NCBI RefSeq assembly: GCF_022811685.1
Contig: NZ_CP094532.1
Span: 1,947,501-2,011,500 of the forward strand
DNA length: 64,000 nucleotides
Origin: Chryseobacterium suipulveris
Lineage (GTDB): Bacteria; Bacteroidota; Bacteroidia; Flavobacteriales; Weeksellaceae
Direction: 5' to 3'
In this document: positions 25,579 through 34,055 of the stretch, piece after piece
Layout of the letters: every line of letters begins with the position of its first letter
Position numbering within the stretch: position 1 is the first letter of the stretch
Made by a program: the position numbers and the translations under genes
Notes under the pieces: model-generated
Database searches by the model: none
The model's input: the letters and a program-made list of their open reading frames with translations, nothing else
What the model was told of the DNA's origin: nothing

Positions 25579-26748
25579 ATGAAGAATTTTTTTCTAATAC
25601 CCGTCGTTGCTCTTGCAGCGGTTTCTTGCGACAAAACCACGATTCAGCAAACGACCGACAATATTAAAAGAGCCGATTCCCTTTTTACCAAAGCCAATGA
25701 CGGGCTGAAAACATTGGACTCCATCTCGAAAACCATCAACAAATCGGATGGAATCACCAGAAAAGTTATCATCCCAGAAATCGAAAAGCAGAAAAAAGCG
25801 ATCGATTCCACAATCAAATCAGGGGGCTGGAAAATTGATTCCATTAATAAAGAAATCGAGAAAATCACCAAAAACGTAAAAACCGGAACCGCGGTGGTAA
25901 AAACTTTGGACTCTGCGAAAAATGCTTTGAACAAGGGAGAAAATCCGCTCGTCGTACTGACAAAAACTGCCGACAAGATTCTAAAACAGACGAAGACTAC
26001 AGAGCAAACTCCTCAACCTCAACCTCAACCTCAACCTCAACCTCAATCTCAACCTCAATCTCAACCTCAACCTCAAGTTCAACCGCAGGTTCAACCGGAG
26101 AAAAATCCTTTGGTAAAAAATGCGAAACTGGAAGTTCAGATAGAAAATCTCTCGGACTCGAAAGCGATTTTAAGACAGAGAATCCGTGACAACAATGCTG
26201 ATTTGGTTTCTGAAAATTTCAGCCAGAACGAGGGAATCCAGAAAGAATTCATTACCGTGAAAGTTCCGCTTCAGAATTTTGAAAACCTGGTGAGCGGAAT
26301 TTCGGGATTGGGCGAAGTTCGGATGAAAAATACCTCCACCGAAGGAACAGACTATGTTTACGGACAAATGTGCGATGTGGAAATCACCTTGACTCAGAAC
26401 GAAAAAATCGCAGACATTCCTCCTGCGAAAGAAGAAAAAACCGAAACTTTCGGCGACAAATCTTCGGGCGCGTTCATGAGCGGCTTCAAAGTACTCGGCG
26501 ACGGATTACTCTTTCTGCTCCCTTTTTGGCCGCTGTTCCTCATCGTCGGACTCATCTGGTTTTTCATCAATAGAAATAGAAGGAAAAGGGAACAGAGGGA
26601 ATTGGAAAGGCAGCAAAAACTGCGTCGCGATCACTCTTTTGACACAGCTGTAAAGAACGATTCACCCGAAACAACTTCGGAAAACACGACGGAAAATAAA
26701 GGAGAAAACGACGAACCCGACTACTCGAAATATCTGCCGAAAAAATAA
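25579..26748 (+). CDS. DUF4349 lipoprotein with Pro-Gln repeat
   Basis: The 389-aa protein has a lipoprotein signal (FFLIPVVALAAVSC, lipobox Cys about 17). A helical, Lys/Asp-rich region follows (about 20-135), then a Pro-Gln/Pro-Ser-Gln repeat (about 145-172). A DUF4349 domain comes next (KLEVQIENLSDSKAILRQRI onward, about 185-275). Near the C-terminus are a membrane helix (LLFLLPFWPLFLIVGLIWFF, about 312-331) and a charged tail. A lipid anchor plus a C-terminal helix is unusual. Function unknown. Confidence 0.8.
   Translation: MKNFFLIPVVALAAVSCDKTTIQQTTDNIKRADSLFTKANDGLKTLDSISKTINKSDGITRKVIIPEIEKQKKAIDSTIKSGGWKIDSINKEIEKITKNVKTGTAVVKTLDSAKNALNKGENPLVVLTKTADKILKQTKTTEQTPQPQPQPQPQPQSQPQSQPQPQVQPQVQPEKNPLVKNAKLEVQIENLSDSKAILRQRIRDNNADLVSENFSQNEGIQKEFITVKVPLQNFENLVSGISGLGEVRMKNTSTEGTDYVYGQMCDVEITLTQNEKIADIPPAKEEKTETFGDKSSGAFMSGFKVLGDGLLFLLPFWPLFLIVGLIWFFINRNRRKREQRELERQQKLRRDHSFDTAVKNDSPETTSENTTENKGENDEPDYSKYLPKK
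26011..26080 (+). repeat. CCTCAA hexanucleotide repeat inside the DUF4349 gene
   Basis: About eleven CCTCAA/TCTCAA units encode the Pro-Gln track. The unit is a multiple of three, so copy-number change would lengthen or shorten the linker without a frameshift. Confidence 0.9.
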
Positions 26749-26753
26749 ACATT

Positions 26754-26784
26754 ATGGCTTTCCAAAAAAGGAAAGCCATTTTTG
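26754..26784 (+). terminator. Terminator after the DUF4349 gene
   Basis: ATGGCTTTCC and GGAAAGCCAT form a 10-bp perfect stem with a short A-rich loop, then T5. Confidence 0.88.
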
Positions 26785-26895
26785 TTGAAATTGGGAAATA
26801 AATTTTTCATTTCATATCTTCGTTACTGATTTTGCCGAACGTCGCAATTGGCTCGAAATATAATTCGGAAAAATATTCGTCCGGAAAAGACCTTT

Positions 26896-27753
26896 ATGAA
26901 AATAGATCTGTACACCGTCATTGCAATTATTGCCTTTATCACCCTTTTTATTGGGTTGGTTATCTATTTTTTTCAGCATAAATTTTTCTTTCATCCCGAA
27001 AAACTTCCTCCCGATTTTAAATTTGCATACGACCACCTTAAAGCCGAAGAAGTCACTGTCGAACCAGAACCGGGAGCGAAAATCAATTATCTTCACTTTA
27101 TTGTTGACCATCCGAAAGGGGTCGTTATTTACCTGAAAGGCAATACCAAAAGCATCAAAGGTTGGGGAAAATTTGCCATCGATTTTACACGGCTCGGTTA
27201 CGAAGTGATTATGATGGATTACCGCGGATTCGGGAAAAGCACCGGCAAACGTACTGTTGAAGCCATGAAGCGAGACTCGCAGTTTATTTACGACCTTGCC
27301 AAGAAAGAATACTCAGAAGAAAAAATAATCGTTTATGGGCGAAGTCTTGGTTCTGGTTTTGCTGCACGACTCGCTTCCAGGAACAATCCGCGAATGTTGA
27401 TTCTCACCTCACCACTTTATTCACTGTTGAGGACAATTCATCGCTATCTTCCATTTATGCCTGCAAAACCGTTCCTTAGATACAATATTCCGACCTTTCA
27501 GTATTTGAAAAGTGTTCGCTGCCCTATCAAAATCATTCACGGAAGCGACGACAATCTGGTTCCTCTCAGTACTGCAGCAGATTTGTCAGAAATCAATCCC
27601 GAACTGACGCGACTTTACGTCATTCTACGTGCGGGACATATCAACATTCATCAGTTTGAGGAATACCATCGGGTGATGGAGGAAATTTTCGAGGAGCGAA
27701 AAGTAATCATCGATGCAGAAAAAACGAGTCTGGGTTATTCGCACCGAAAATAA
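26896..27753 (+). CDS. Membrane-anchored alpha/beta hydrolase
   Basis: The start is ATG at 26896 (MKIDLYTVIAI); an upstream TTG in frame is less likely. The 285-aa protein has one N-terminal membrane helix (about 5-25) and then a serine-hydrolase fold: YLKGNTKSIKGWG, MMDYRGFGKSTG (about 114), nucleophile elbow YGRSLGSGFA (Ser about 156), acid in HGSDDNLVP (about 219) and His in AGHINIHQF (about 252). It is a paralogue of the gene at 29820. Substrate unknown. Confidence 0.86.
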   Translation: MKIDLYTVIAIIAFITLFIGLVIYFFQHKFFFHPEKLPPDFKFAYDHLKAEEVTVEPEPGAKINYLHFIVDHPKGVVIYLKGNTKSIKGWGKFAIDFTRLGYEVIMMDYRGFGKSTGKRTVEAMKRDSQFIYDLAKKEYSEEKIIVYGRSLGSGFAARLASRNNPRMLILTSPLYSLLRTIHRYLPFMPAKPFLRYNIPTFQYLKSVRCPIKIIHGSDDNLVPLSTAADLSEINPELTRLYVILRAGHINIHQFEEYHRVMEEIFEERKVIIDAEKTSLGYSHRK

Positions 27754-28050
27754 GCTGGAAAACCATAATTAATTTTGTTCTTTCGTAGGTACTATTTCTT
27801 ATTACAGGTACTTATTTCTATTTTTTTGGTACTTGAGATTACGCTCTCAATAACCTCATTCAAGAATATATTAAAATTATTCAGAAATCAATAGAAATTT
27901 TCAATATTAAATTTTCACAATACCTTACTTCGTATTATAATTTATTGTACTTTTATCATTAATTCTCAGAAAAAAATATTCTTTTTTAAACAATCAAGGG
28001 AAGATGCCGAAAATCCCGAAAAGAGTAGGTAAAACCAAATTACTTGTTTT

Positions 28051-29730
28051 ATGAAAAATTTTTTACTTTCGATGAAGTCGTTACTTCTCATGGTCTGCAT
28101 TTCAATCTTTGCAGCCAATTCTGTAAATGGGCAGGTCCTGCTACATGACAATGGACCTGTATTCAATGTACCCGGCCCACCGCAATTAAGTGTCTTACAG
28201 ACAAACATCGGACTATCTGTTTACGGGCCAAATGCATCAAAAACTGCTGGATATACTGTAGCAGATGATTTCGTTCTGACCGCCGCGACGGACATTGGTC
28301 ATTTTGAGTTTTACTCTTATCAAACTGGCGCAACCTCTGCAACAATTAATGCGGTTTATCTCCGAATTTACAATGGAAGTCCGGCAAGTGGAGGAACAGT
28401 AGTTTGGGGCGATCTTACGACCAATAGACTTTCATCTGCTGTATTAACTGGTGGATACAGAGTTCTGGACACCAACCAAACTGACACAACAAGACAGCTT
28501 CAACTGATCAAAGCAAACACTCCCGGACTAAACTTGGCAGCTGGAACTTATTGGGTGGAAGTACAATTTGGGGGATCAGCAACCAGTGGTCCATGGGCAC
28601 CGCCAATCACCATCACAGGACAAACTACCACCGGAAACGGACTGCAATACGATCCGGCTGCAGCCACTTTTAATCCGTTAAATGACGGCACTTTCCAACA
28701 AGGGTTACCATTTAGAGTTTATGGACCTATGACAGCATGTACAGGTGTTCCAAATGGTGGTACTGCAGTTGTGACTCCAACTGAAGGAATGCCTGGCTCT
28801 GCCTACGTCGTTTCTGCGACCGGATATTCAGAAAATCCCGGACTTTCTTACCAATGGCAGTCCAATACCAACAATGCCGGTTGGATTAATGAAGGATCGG
28901 CAACCAGCTCTTATGCTGCTTATAATGCTACCGCACCTGCAAACATGGGCGATGCAGTGCAATGGAGATTGCAGGTAACCTGTACCGCAACCAGTGATGT
29001 TGCCTACTCTACAGTAGCAAATTTCACTGTTGCCCTCGTTTATTGTACACCAACCGCGACTACTAATGACGCAACAGGTTTGACCAATGTGACGTTCAAT
29101 ACTATCAATAACACTACTGCTTCTACAGCAGCTTATTCCAATTATTCGGCAATGACCACTACGGTAATGCCTGGATCTACCCATAATTTAAGTGTCCTGG
29201 TAAATACCGCGGGTAATTACACTGTAAAGACAAAAGCATGGATAGACTGGAGCGGAAATGATCAAAACTTCACCAGTGCAACTGCTTATGATTTAGGAAC
29301 CATTGTAAATAATGCTAATGGAGCTCCGAGTTTGAGTCCGGTTGCCATAACAATTCCTGCGGGACAAGCTGCCGGTTCGTACAGAATGAGAATCCGTGCT
29401 GTATATGGTTCAACCGCTGTTCCTGTTCCTTGTGGAAATCAAAACTGGAGTGAAGCGGAAGACTACACCATCATCGTTGGTTCACTTGCAGTGAATGACA
29501 GTGGACTAAATCAAGCCGTTCAAATTTATCCTAACCCAGTTGTCGATGTGCTCAACGTGAAAGGATTTAATTTGAAAACTGTTCAGATATTTGACATCAG
29601 TGGTAAAAAAGTTGATGTAAAAATTGACGGAAACGTGATTAACACTAGTAAACTTCAAACCGGAGCATATGTGATTCAAATGACAGATGCTAACGGAAAT
29701 GTAGTTACCAGAAGGTTTAACAAAAAATAA
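28051..29730 (+). CDS. Secreted GEVED-domain protein with T9SS sorting tail
   Basis: The 559-aa protein begins with a signal peptide (SLLLMVCISIFAANSVNG, cleavage about 27). A Thr/Ala-rich region (about 30-225) and an Ig-like segment (about 230-325) follow. Residues about 330-475 form a GEVED domain (AWIDWSGNDQNF and NWSEAEDYTIIV). The last about 75 residues are a type IX secretion type A sorting domain (IYPNPVVDVLNVKG, TGAYVIQM, RRFNKK). It should be exported through the Sec and T9SS pathways and anchored or released at the cell surface. A strong terminator follows. Confidence 0.9.
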   Translation: MKNFLLSMKSLLLMVCISIFAANSVNGQVLLHDNGPVFNVPGPPQLSVLQTNIGLSVYGPNASKTAGYTVADDFVLTAATDIGHFEFYSYQTGATSATINAVYLRIYNGSPASGGTVVWGDLTTNRLSSAVLTGGYRVLDTNQTDTTRQLQLIKANTPGLNLAAGTYWVEVQFGGSATSGPWAPPITITGQTTTGNGLQYDPAAATFNPLNDGTFQQGLPFRVYGPMTACTGVPNGGTAVVTPTEGMPGSAYVVSATGYSENPGLSYQWQSNTNNAGWINEGSATSSYAAYNATAPANMGDAVQWRLQVTCTATSDVAYSTVANFTVALVYCTPTATTNDATGLTNVTFNTINNTTASTAAYSNYSAMTTTVMPGSTHNLSVLVNTAGNYTVKTKAWIDWSGNDQNFTSATAYDLGTIVNNANGAPSLSPVAITIPAGQAAGSYRMRIRAVYGSTAVPVPCGNQNWSEAEDYTIIVGSLAVNDSGLNQAVQIYPNPVVDVLNVKGFNLKTVQIFDISGKKVDVKIDGNVINTSKLQTGAYVIQMTDANGNVVTRRFNKK

Positions 29731-29753
29731 ATTTCTTTCAATTATCAATTCTC

Positions 29754-29783
29754 AACATGCGGCTTTGTGCCGCATGTTTTTTA
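29754..29783 (+). terminator. Terminator after the T9SS cargo gene
   Basis: AACATGCGGC and GCCGCATGTT form a 10-bp stem with a 5-base loop and T6. Confidence 0.9.
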
Positions 29784-29819
29784 TTCCCATATTTCTCAAT
29801 TCTTCCGTAAATTTGTCAA

Positions 29820-30584
29820 ATGTCCGAACTCATCAAATATTTTCAAGAGAAGGTGGTTTTTTTACCGGTAGTTTTGCCGGATCACCACACTTTCGATTTT
29901 GATGAAAACTTCGAAGAACATCTTCTCGAAACCCCCTTTGACGGAAAAATAAACATCCTTCATTTTAAGATTAATGAGCCAAAAGGTGTGATTCTCTATT
30001 TCCACGGAAATGCAGATAACCTCCACCGTTGGGGAAGAATCGCAGTAGAGTTCACCAAGTTTGGCTACGATGTTCTCGTGATGGATTACCGTGGCTACGG
30101 AAAAAGCACCGGTCCCAGAAATGAAAAATTCCTGTATTCCGACGCACAGTTTTTCTATGATTTTGGTAAAGAAAAATATGGCGAAGAAAACATCGTTGTG
30201 TACGGAAGAAGTTTAGGTGGTGCATTTGCTACAAAAGTTGCTGGTGAAAACTACCCGAAAATGGTGATTCTCGAAGCAACTTTCTACAATCTTCAAGACA
30301 TTGTAAACCGATGGTTACCCGGAAAAGTAACGGACCGAGTTTCGCCGAAAATGACTTACCATTTCCTTTCAAATGAAAATATCCTTAAAGTAAAAGTTCC
30401 TCTATATCATTTTCACGGAACGAAGGATTTCACCGTACCACTGAAATCGGGCAGAAAACTTTTTGAAGCTTTTAAAAACAGACATCCAAAAATCCCCAAA
30501 AAATTTATCGAAATCAAAGGTGGAACCCACGATGATTTAATTAAATTTGAAGAATTTAAAACGGAACTGGGAAAAATCCTTTAG
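29820..30584 (+). CDS. Alpha/beta hydrolase
   Basis: The 254-aa soluble hydrolase shares its core with the gene at 26896 but lacks the membrane anchor: YFHGNADNLHRWG (oxyanion region, about 60), VMDYRGYGKSTG (about 87), nucleophile YGRSLGGAFA (Ser about 129), acid in HGTKDFTVP (about 201) and His in GGTHDDL (about 240). It has the length of the YqkD/BEM46-type family. Substrate is not deducible. Confidence 0.86.
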   Translation: MSELIKYFQEKVVFLPVVLPDHHTFDFDENFEEHLLETPFDGKINILHFKINEPKGVILYFHGNADNLHRWGRIAVEFTKFGYDVLVMDYRGYGKSTGPRNEKFLYSDAQFFYDFGKEKYGEENIVVYGRSLGGAFATKVAGENYPKMVILEATFYNLQDIVNRWLPGKVTDRVSPKMTYHFLSNENILKVKVPLYHFHGTKDFTVPLKSGRKLFEAFKNRHPKIPKKFIEIKGGTHDDLIKFEEFKTELGKIL

Positions 30585-30636
30585 AAGTACGAATTACGGA
30601 ATACGAATAACGAAATAGAAAATACGAGGTACGAAC

Positions 30637-30806
30637 TTGAAACCTGAAACCTGAAATGCGAAGCATTCACGAACTCAAATAAAAAAAATAAGAAAATTGT
30701 GAGTAAACTCGAAACTCGAAACAAACTTCAAACAACTTCAAACAATTTCAAATATTATCAAATATTATCAAACAATCTCAAATAACCTCAAATAACCTCA
30801 AACCCC
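30637..30806. repeat. CTTCAAAC/CCTCAAAT low-complexity tract
   Basis: About 170 bp of CTGAAAC, CTTCAAAC, TATCAAA and CCTCAAA units fill the space between the hydrolase and exonuclease genes. It is the longest member of the family seen at 1617, 2563 and 5186, and ends 5 bp before the exonuclease ATG. Confidence 0.8.
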
Positions 30807-30811
30807 CTCGA

Positions 30812-31369
30812 ATGCTCGATTTCTGCGCCATCGATTTTGAAACCGCCACTCAAGAACGGAATTCCGCCTGTGAAATGGGAATCTGCGTCGTGGAAAACGG
30901 CGAGATTGTGAAGACAGAAACCTGGCTGATCAAACCGCCGAGTTTCCCTTACTTTCACCCACGAAACATCGAGGTGCACGGAATTACTCCAGAAGATGTT
31001 GTGGATGCACCGACTTTTGAAGACATTTGGCACGAAGCCGAAAATTTGATGTACGGAAATTTGATGATTGCGCACAATGCCGCATTTGATGCGGGGGTTT
31101 TGCGTGGGTGTCTCGATTATTACGGTTTCTTCAAACCGAAACTCAATTACCTTTGCTCTATTTCTTTGGCGAAAAAATCCTGGAAAAACCTACCAAGATA
31201 TGGACTGAAAACTTTAGCAGATCACCATCACATTTCCTTTAACCACCATCGTGCAGGAGCCGACGCCGAAGTCTGTGCAAAAATCTCACTTCTGGCGTTC
31301 CAAAATTTAATGGTTACCAGAAATGAGGAAGTTCAGGAAGTGATGAAGAAAAGCGTGAAGTTACTTTAG
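30812..31369 (+). CDS. DnaQ-like 3'-5' exonuclease (DEDDh)
   Basis: The 185-aa protein has the three exonuclease motifs: FCAIDFETA with Asp and Glu (about 4-12), MIAHNAAFDAGVL (about 84-96) and HHRAGADAEVCAKI with His and Asp (about 146-159). It is an exonuclease domain without BRCT or polymerase parts, so the role is in trimming or proofreading DNA or RNA ends; the exact substrate is unknown. Its stop codon overlaps the 3' end of a polyphosphate kinase remnant on the other strand. Confidence 0.9.
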   Translation: MLDFCAIDFETATQERNSACEMGICVVENGEIVKTETWLIKPPSFPYFHPRNIEVHGITPEDVVDAPTFEDIWHEAENLMYGNLMIAHNAAFDAGVLRGCLDYYGFFKPKLNYLCSISLAKKSWKNLPRYGLKTLADHHHISFNHHRAGADAEVCAKISLLAFQNLMVTRNEEVQEVMKKSVKLL

Positions 31370-31657
31370 TCCAAATTGTTATATTCAATATTTTCCGGCT
31401 GAAGCACCTCTTCGTTTTTCACCTGGTAAGGAATATTTTGCAGGATGTATTCCAGCTATAATGGCCACTTTTTTTCCGGTGCACTGGATTCAGTTCTGCA
31501 GATTCACGAGTTCGCCCTGAAGCAATTTCAGCTCTTCCTCGTAATAATACTTTTCGAGTGCCGCGTCGTATTCTGGATTACTTTCGCGATTTCTTTCCAG
31601 AAAATCCAACAGTTCCGTCTTCGAGCTGATGTTTTGAAAATCTACTTTTCCTGTCAT
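31366..31657 (-). pseudogene. ppk2: Polyphosphate kinase 2 remnant, middle deleted
   Basis: From an ATG at 31657 the minus strand reads MTGKVDFQNISSKTELLDFL, then YYYEEELKLLQGELVNLQN, the N-terminal helix of PPK2 proteins. A TGA then takes the place of the conserved Trp codon, and IQ-C-TGKKVAII follows in frame. After that the frame jumps by one base to LEYILQNIPYQVKNEEV and IEYNNLD before TAA, which looks like the PPK2 C-terminus. About 200 codons including the Walker motifs are missing. The family match is from memory of PPK2 sequences. Confidence 0.65.
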
Positions 31658-31905
31658 TTGTATTTCTTTTTTACCTATTTAAAGTTAGTCAGAAATCAAA
31701 AAAAATCGGAAACAGAAGGAGATGATTTTTGGCATTTTTCAAGAGAAAAAAGTGGATAGGAAAGTTTTGCGCAATTCTTAATTTCGGAATTTTAATTAAA
31801 TAGCTGATTGCTTTTGAAACACCTTCTATAAAATAGATTTACCTGTTAGCAGAAATCGCATCCAAGAACAACGCTAAAAAATCTCAAAAAAAAATTGTAT
31901 TCAGA

Positions 31906-31925
31906 TAACTTTTAAGTTAACTTTG
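31906..31925 (+). promoter_or_regulatory. Promoter and palindrome of the second toxin-antitoxin pair
   Basis: TAACTT-TT-AAGTTA (31906-31919) is a perfect 6-bp-arm palindrome that overlaps a TAACTTTG -7 box (31918-31925). The ATG follows immediately, so the transcript would be nearly leaderless. The layout fits autorepression by the antitoxin. Confidence 0.5.
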
Positions 31926-31926
31926 C

Positions 31927-32267
31927 ATGATGAATTTTGAGAGGCAAATAATTTTCCATAAACAGTATTTTGTTGAGTTTTATTTGGAACAAGACGAAAA
32001 AGTGCAGGAGAAAATTGAATTTGTTTTCAAAATTGTTCGAACAGTTCAAAATGTTCCAAAGAAGTTTTTACTATGGCTGAAACTGACGGACTTTATGAAA
32101 TAAAGGTTGAATTCAAAAGCAACATTTACCGAATTTTTTGTTGTTTTGACAAAGGTAATTTAGTCGTTTTGTTCAATGCTTTTCAAAAGAAAACTCAAAA
32201 GACACCAAAAAAAGAAATTGCTTTGGCTCTTAAACTGAAAGATGAATATTTTAATTCAAAAAATTAG
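31927..32267 (+). pseudogene. Frameshifted RelE/HigB-type toxin gene
   Basis: The frame from 31927 reads MMNFERQIIFHKQYFVEFYL, then KIEFVFKIVRTVQNVPKKF, and is lost at a T5 run near 32065-32070. The next frame continues with the expected toxin C-terminus: TDGLYEIKVEFKSNIYRIFC, then LVVLFNAFQKKTQKTPK, to the stop at 32267. Restoring one T would rejoin them into a normal RelE-fold toxin of about 113 aa. The antitoxin gene downstream is intact. The toxin is probably inactive unless ribosomes slip at this site. Confidence 0.75.
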
Positions 32268-32271
32268 AAAA

Positions 32272-32574
32272 ATGGAAAATAAGATAAAACAAGCGAAAAG
32301 TTTTGATGAATTATTGGACATCAAATACGGCAAAATTGGAACTGAAAAGCGTGATCATTTTGAGGAAAAAGCACAATATTTTGTGATTAGCGAAATGCTT
32401 AAAGAATCTCGCAGGGAATCAAAAATGACTCAAGAACAACTCGCTGAGAAAGTGGGAACCAAAAAAAGTTACATTTCAAGATTAGAAAACGGAAAATGCG
32501 ACATTCAACTTTCTACGCTTTACAGAATTTTTGAGTTTGGACTTGGAAAAAAAATCAATTTGCTAATTAGCTAA
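32272..32574 (+). CDS. XRE-family antitoxin
   Basis: The start is ATG at 32272 (MENKIKQAKSFDELLD), 4 bp after the toxin stop. The 100-aa protein has a toxin-binding N-terminus (about 1-40) and a classical helix-turn-helix (SKMTQEQLAEKVGTKKSYIS, about 52-71, then RLENGKCDIQLSTLYRIFE). It represses its operon and neutralises the partner toxin. With the toxin gene frameshifted it may now be an orphan antitoxin. Confidence 0.87.
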   Translation: MENKIKQAKSFDELLDIKYGKIGTEKRDHFEEKAQYFVISEMLKESRRESKMTQEQLAEKVGTKKSYISRLENGKCDIQLSTLYRIFEFGLGKKINLLIS

Positions 32575-32621
32575 AAAAAGGACTTCTGCAAATATCGTAA
32601 CTGTTGCCGACGCTCCTCCCC

Positions 32622-32655
32622 TCTCCGAAGTTTGCAACTTCGGAGGTTTAGTTTA
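32622..32655 (+). terminator. Terminator after the second antitoxin
   Basis: CTCCGAAGTT and AACTTCGGAG form a 10-bp perfect stem with a 3-base loop, followed by a T-rich GTTTAGTTT. Confidence 0.75.
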
Positions 32656-32711
32656 GTATTTGACAATTTTCGCACGTGGGAGTTGGGAAACTTGTGTATA
32701 TTTACATATAG

Positions 32712-33242
32712 ATGGCAATCATGTACAGATCAATTACCAAATATCAATTGAATAGCTTAGCGCTCCTCGCCATAATAATTTCTTGCAGCCCATTAGTGAA
32801 ACAAGAAAAGAAATTTTACGTAACAGAAATTTATGAACAAGGATTTTTACTTACAAAAGATGATTCAATACAGATCGAGAACATAAAATTCAAAACAAGA
32901 AAATTGCTGATAGCTGCGAGCTTCATAAATTAAGTTGCATTATAGACGGAGGATATCAAAATGCAGAATTTAGGAACGGAATAAATAATTTTCGAAATAT
33001 TATTTTCAATAATTTCAATCTTCCAAAAAACAGCAAGGAAAGTTCAAATAAATTACATATAATCATTGGAAAAAATGACAAAATAGTCATATGCCATTGA
33101 AAACACGAAAGATGAAAGAGTCAGAAATGAGCTCGAAAGAATCCTTAATCTGCCTGAAACAAAGCAATGGCAATCGGCAAGTTTTAACCGTAAGAATTTA
33201 GAATATAATCTTAAACTAAGCGTAGAAATAACTAATAAATAA
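32712..33242 (+). pseudogene. Frameshifted lipoprotein gene
   Basis: The ATG at 32712 opens a lipoprotein-like signal (LNSLALLAIIISC) and QGFLLTKDDSIQIENIKFK. The frame breaks near 32900. The next frame gives IADSCELHKLSCIIDGGYQN and continues to IIIGKNDKIVICH. The third gives ENTKDERVRNELERILNLPE and ends SVEITNK at the TAA at 33240-33242. The two shifts cancel, so the original was about 176 aa. Unrelated by eye to the lipoprotein at 2758. Function unknown. Confidence 0.65.
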
Positions 33243-33351
33243 CCTTATAGCAACATGGAGTTACAAGAGTGGACAAAATCATACGAATATATTATTTTGC
33301 TACCTTCAAGTTCGAGGTGAGAAGATAAAGTAATAAAAATGCTAAAAAAAC

Positions 33352-33390
33352 AACCTCCCCAGAATCACTTCCGAGGAGGTTTATATTTTT
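33352..33390. terminator. Bidirectional terminator before apaG 3' end
   Basis: AACCTCC (33352-33358) and GGAGGTT (33375-33381) form a stem flanked by A7 on one side and a T-rich tail on the other, so it can act on both strands. It lies 38 bp after the apaG stop on the minus strand. Confidence 0.75.
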
Positions 33391-33427
33391 TTGGCCAATA
33401 GTTTTATGGAGCAACGAATTCCAACCA

Positions 33428-33814
33428 TCAATTACTCAAAACCTCCGCAACCAAATTGAATTTCGGGATTTCGATTTCCAGATCTTCGTTGGTTAGAAGG
33501 TTTTTGCAGTAGTAGGTTCCGCTCATGCTTCCGACGCCGGAACGCAGCATCACGTTTGAGAAATACCGGAACTTGTCACGGGGTCTGATTTCGGGAGTCA
33601 TGCCGATTACGCCTTCACCGGTAACTTCGGTAAAGCCGAAACCAACATCGTAAATGAGCCACTTTCTCCTAAGAAGTCGGATCGGTGTGTCGCCCAAATT
33701 TTCGATCGTCACATTATAACGAAAAACGAATCGGTTTTCTGCCGGAAAACTGTTTTTAAAATCATACTCGGGAATCACGGAAACTCTGATGTCGAAAGTA
33801 GTGGTTGAGAACAT
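33428..33814 (-). CDS. apaG: ApaG family protein
   Basis: The 128-aa protein is a single FnIII-like ApaG domain: FRYNVTIENLGDTPIRLLRR (about 27-46), RKWLIYDVGFGFTEVTGEGVIG, and SGVGSMSGTYYC (about 93-104). Mutants in enterobacteria link ApaG to Co2+ resistance and Mg2+ efflux, but the biochemistry is unclear. Length is normal. A paired inverted-repeat element lies between it and sucB. Confidence 0.93.
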   Translation of the reverse strand: MFSTTTFDIRVSVIPEYDFKNSFPAENRFVFRYNVTIENLGDTPIRLLRRKWLIYDVGFGFTEVTGEGVIGMTPEIRPRDKFRYFSNVMLRSGVGSMSGTYYCKNLLTNEDLEIEIPKFNLVAEVLSN

Positions 33815-33909
33815 GTCTTTGCGTTTTCAGGTATCAATACAAAAATCCCGCCTTTTTGGAGCGGGATTCAAAATATTTAAAAAAATCTTAGAGCCAGTTT
33901 AAATTTTCT

Positions 33910-34010
33910 AAATAAACCTAAATTTGATTACCCCGACCCTAAAAGGCGCAAATTTAGGTTTATTTTGCATGAAATTTTCCCTCCCTTTAGGGATGGGGTA
34001 AAGGAAATTT
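33910..34010. repeat. Paired inverted-repeat element, copy 1
   Basis: AAATAAACCTAAATTTG (33910-33926) and its exact reverse complement (33949-33965) enclose ACCCCGACCCTAAAAGG (33930-33946). The partner of that inner segment, CCTTTAGGGATGGGGT (33984-33999), lies outside. The order A-B-A'-B' is interleaved rather than nested. The element starts 46 bp after the sucB stop on the minus strand. Confidence 0.85.
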
Positions 34011-34055
34011 CCAAAATAATATTCTAAACTAAATTTAGACTGGACTTAATTTTTG

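Noticed and set aside
30637..30806. CRISPR or coding repeat
   Set aside because: Unit length drifts and there are no spacers; all frames are poor in codon structure.
33255..33320. Small gene starting MELQEWTKSYEY
   Set aside because: Only 22 codons, with no terminator of its own or recognisable match; perhaps a fragment.
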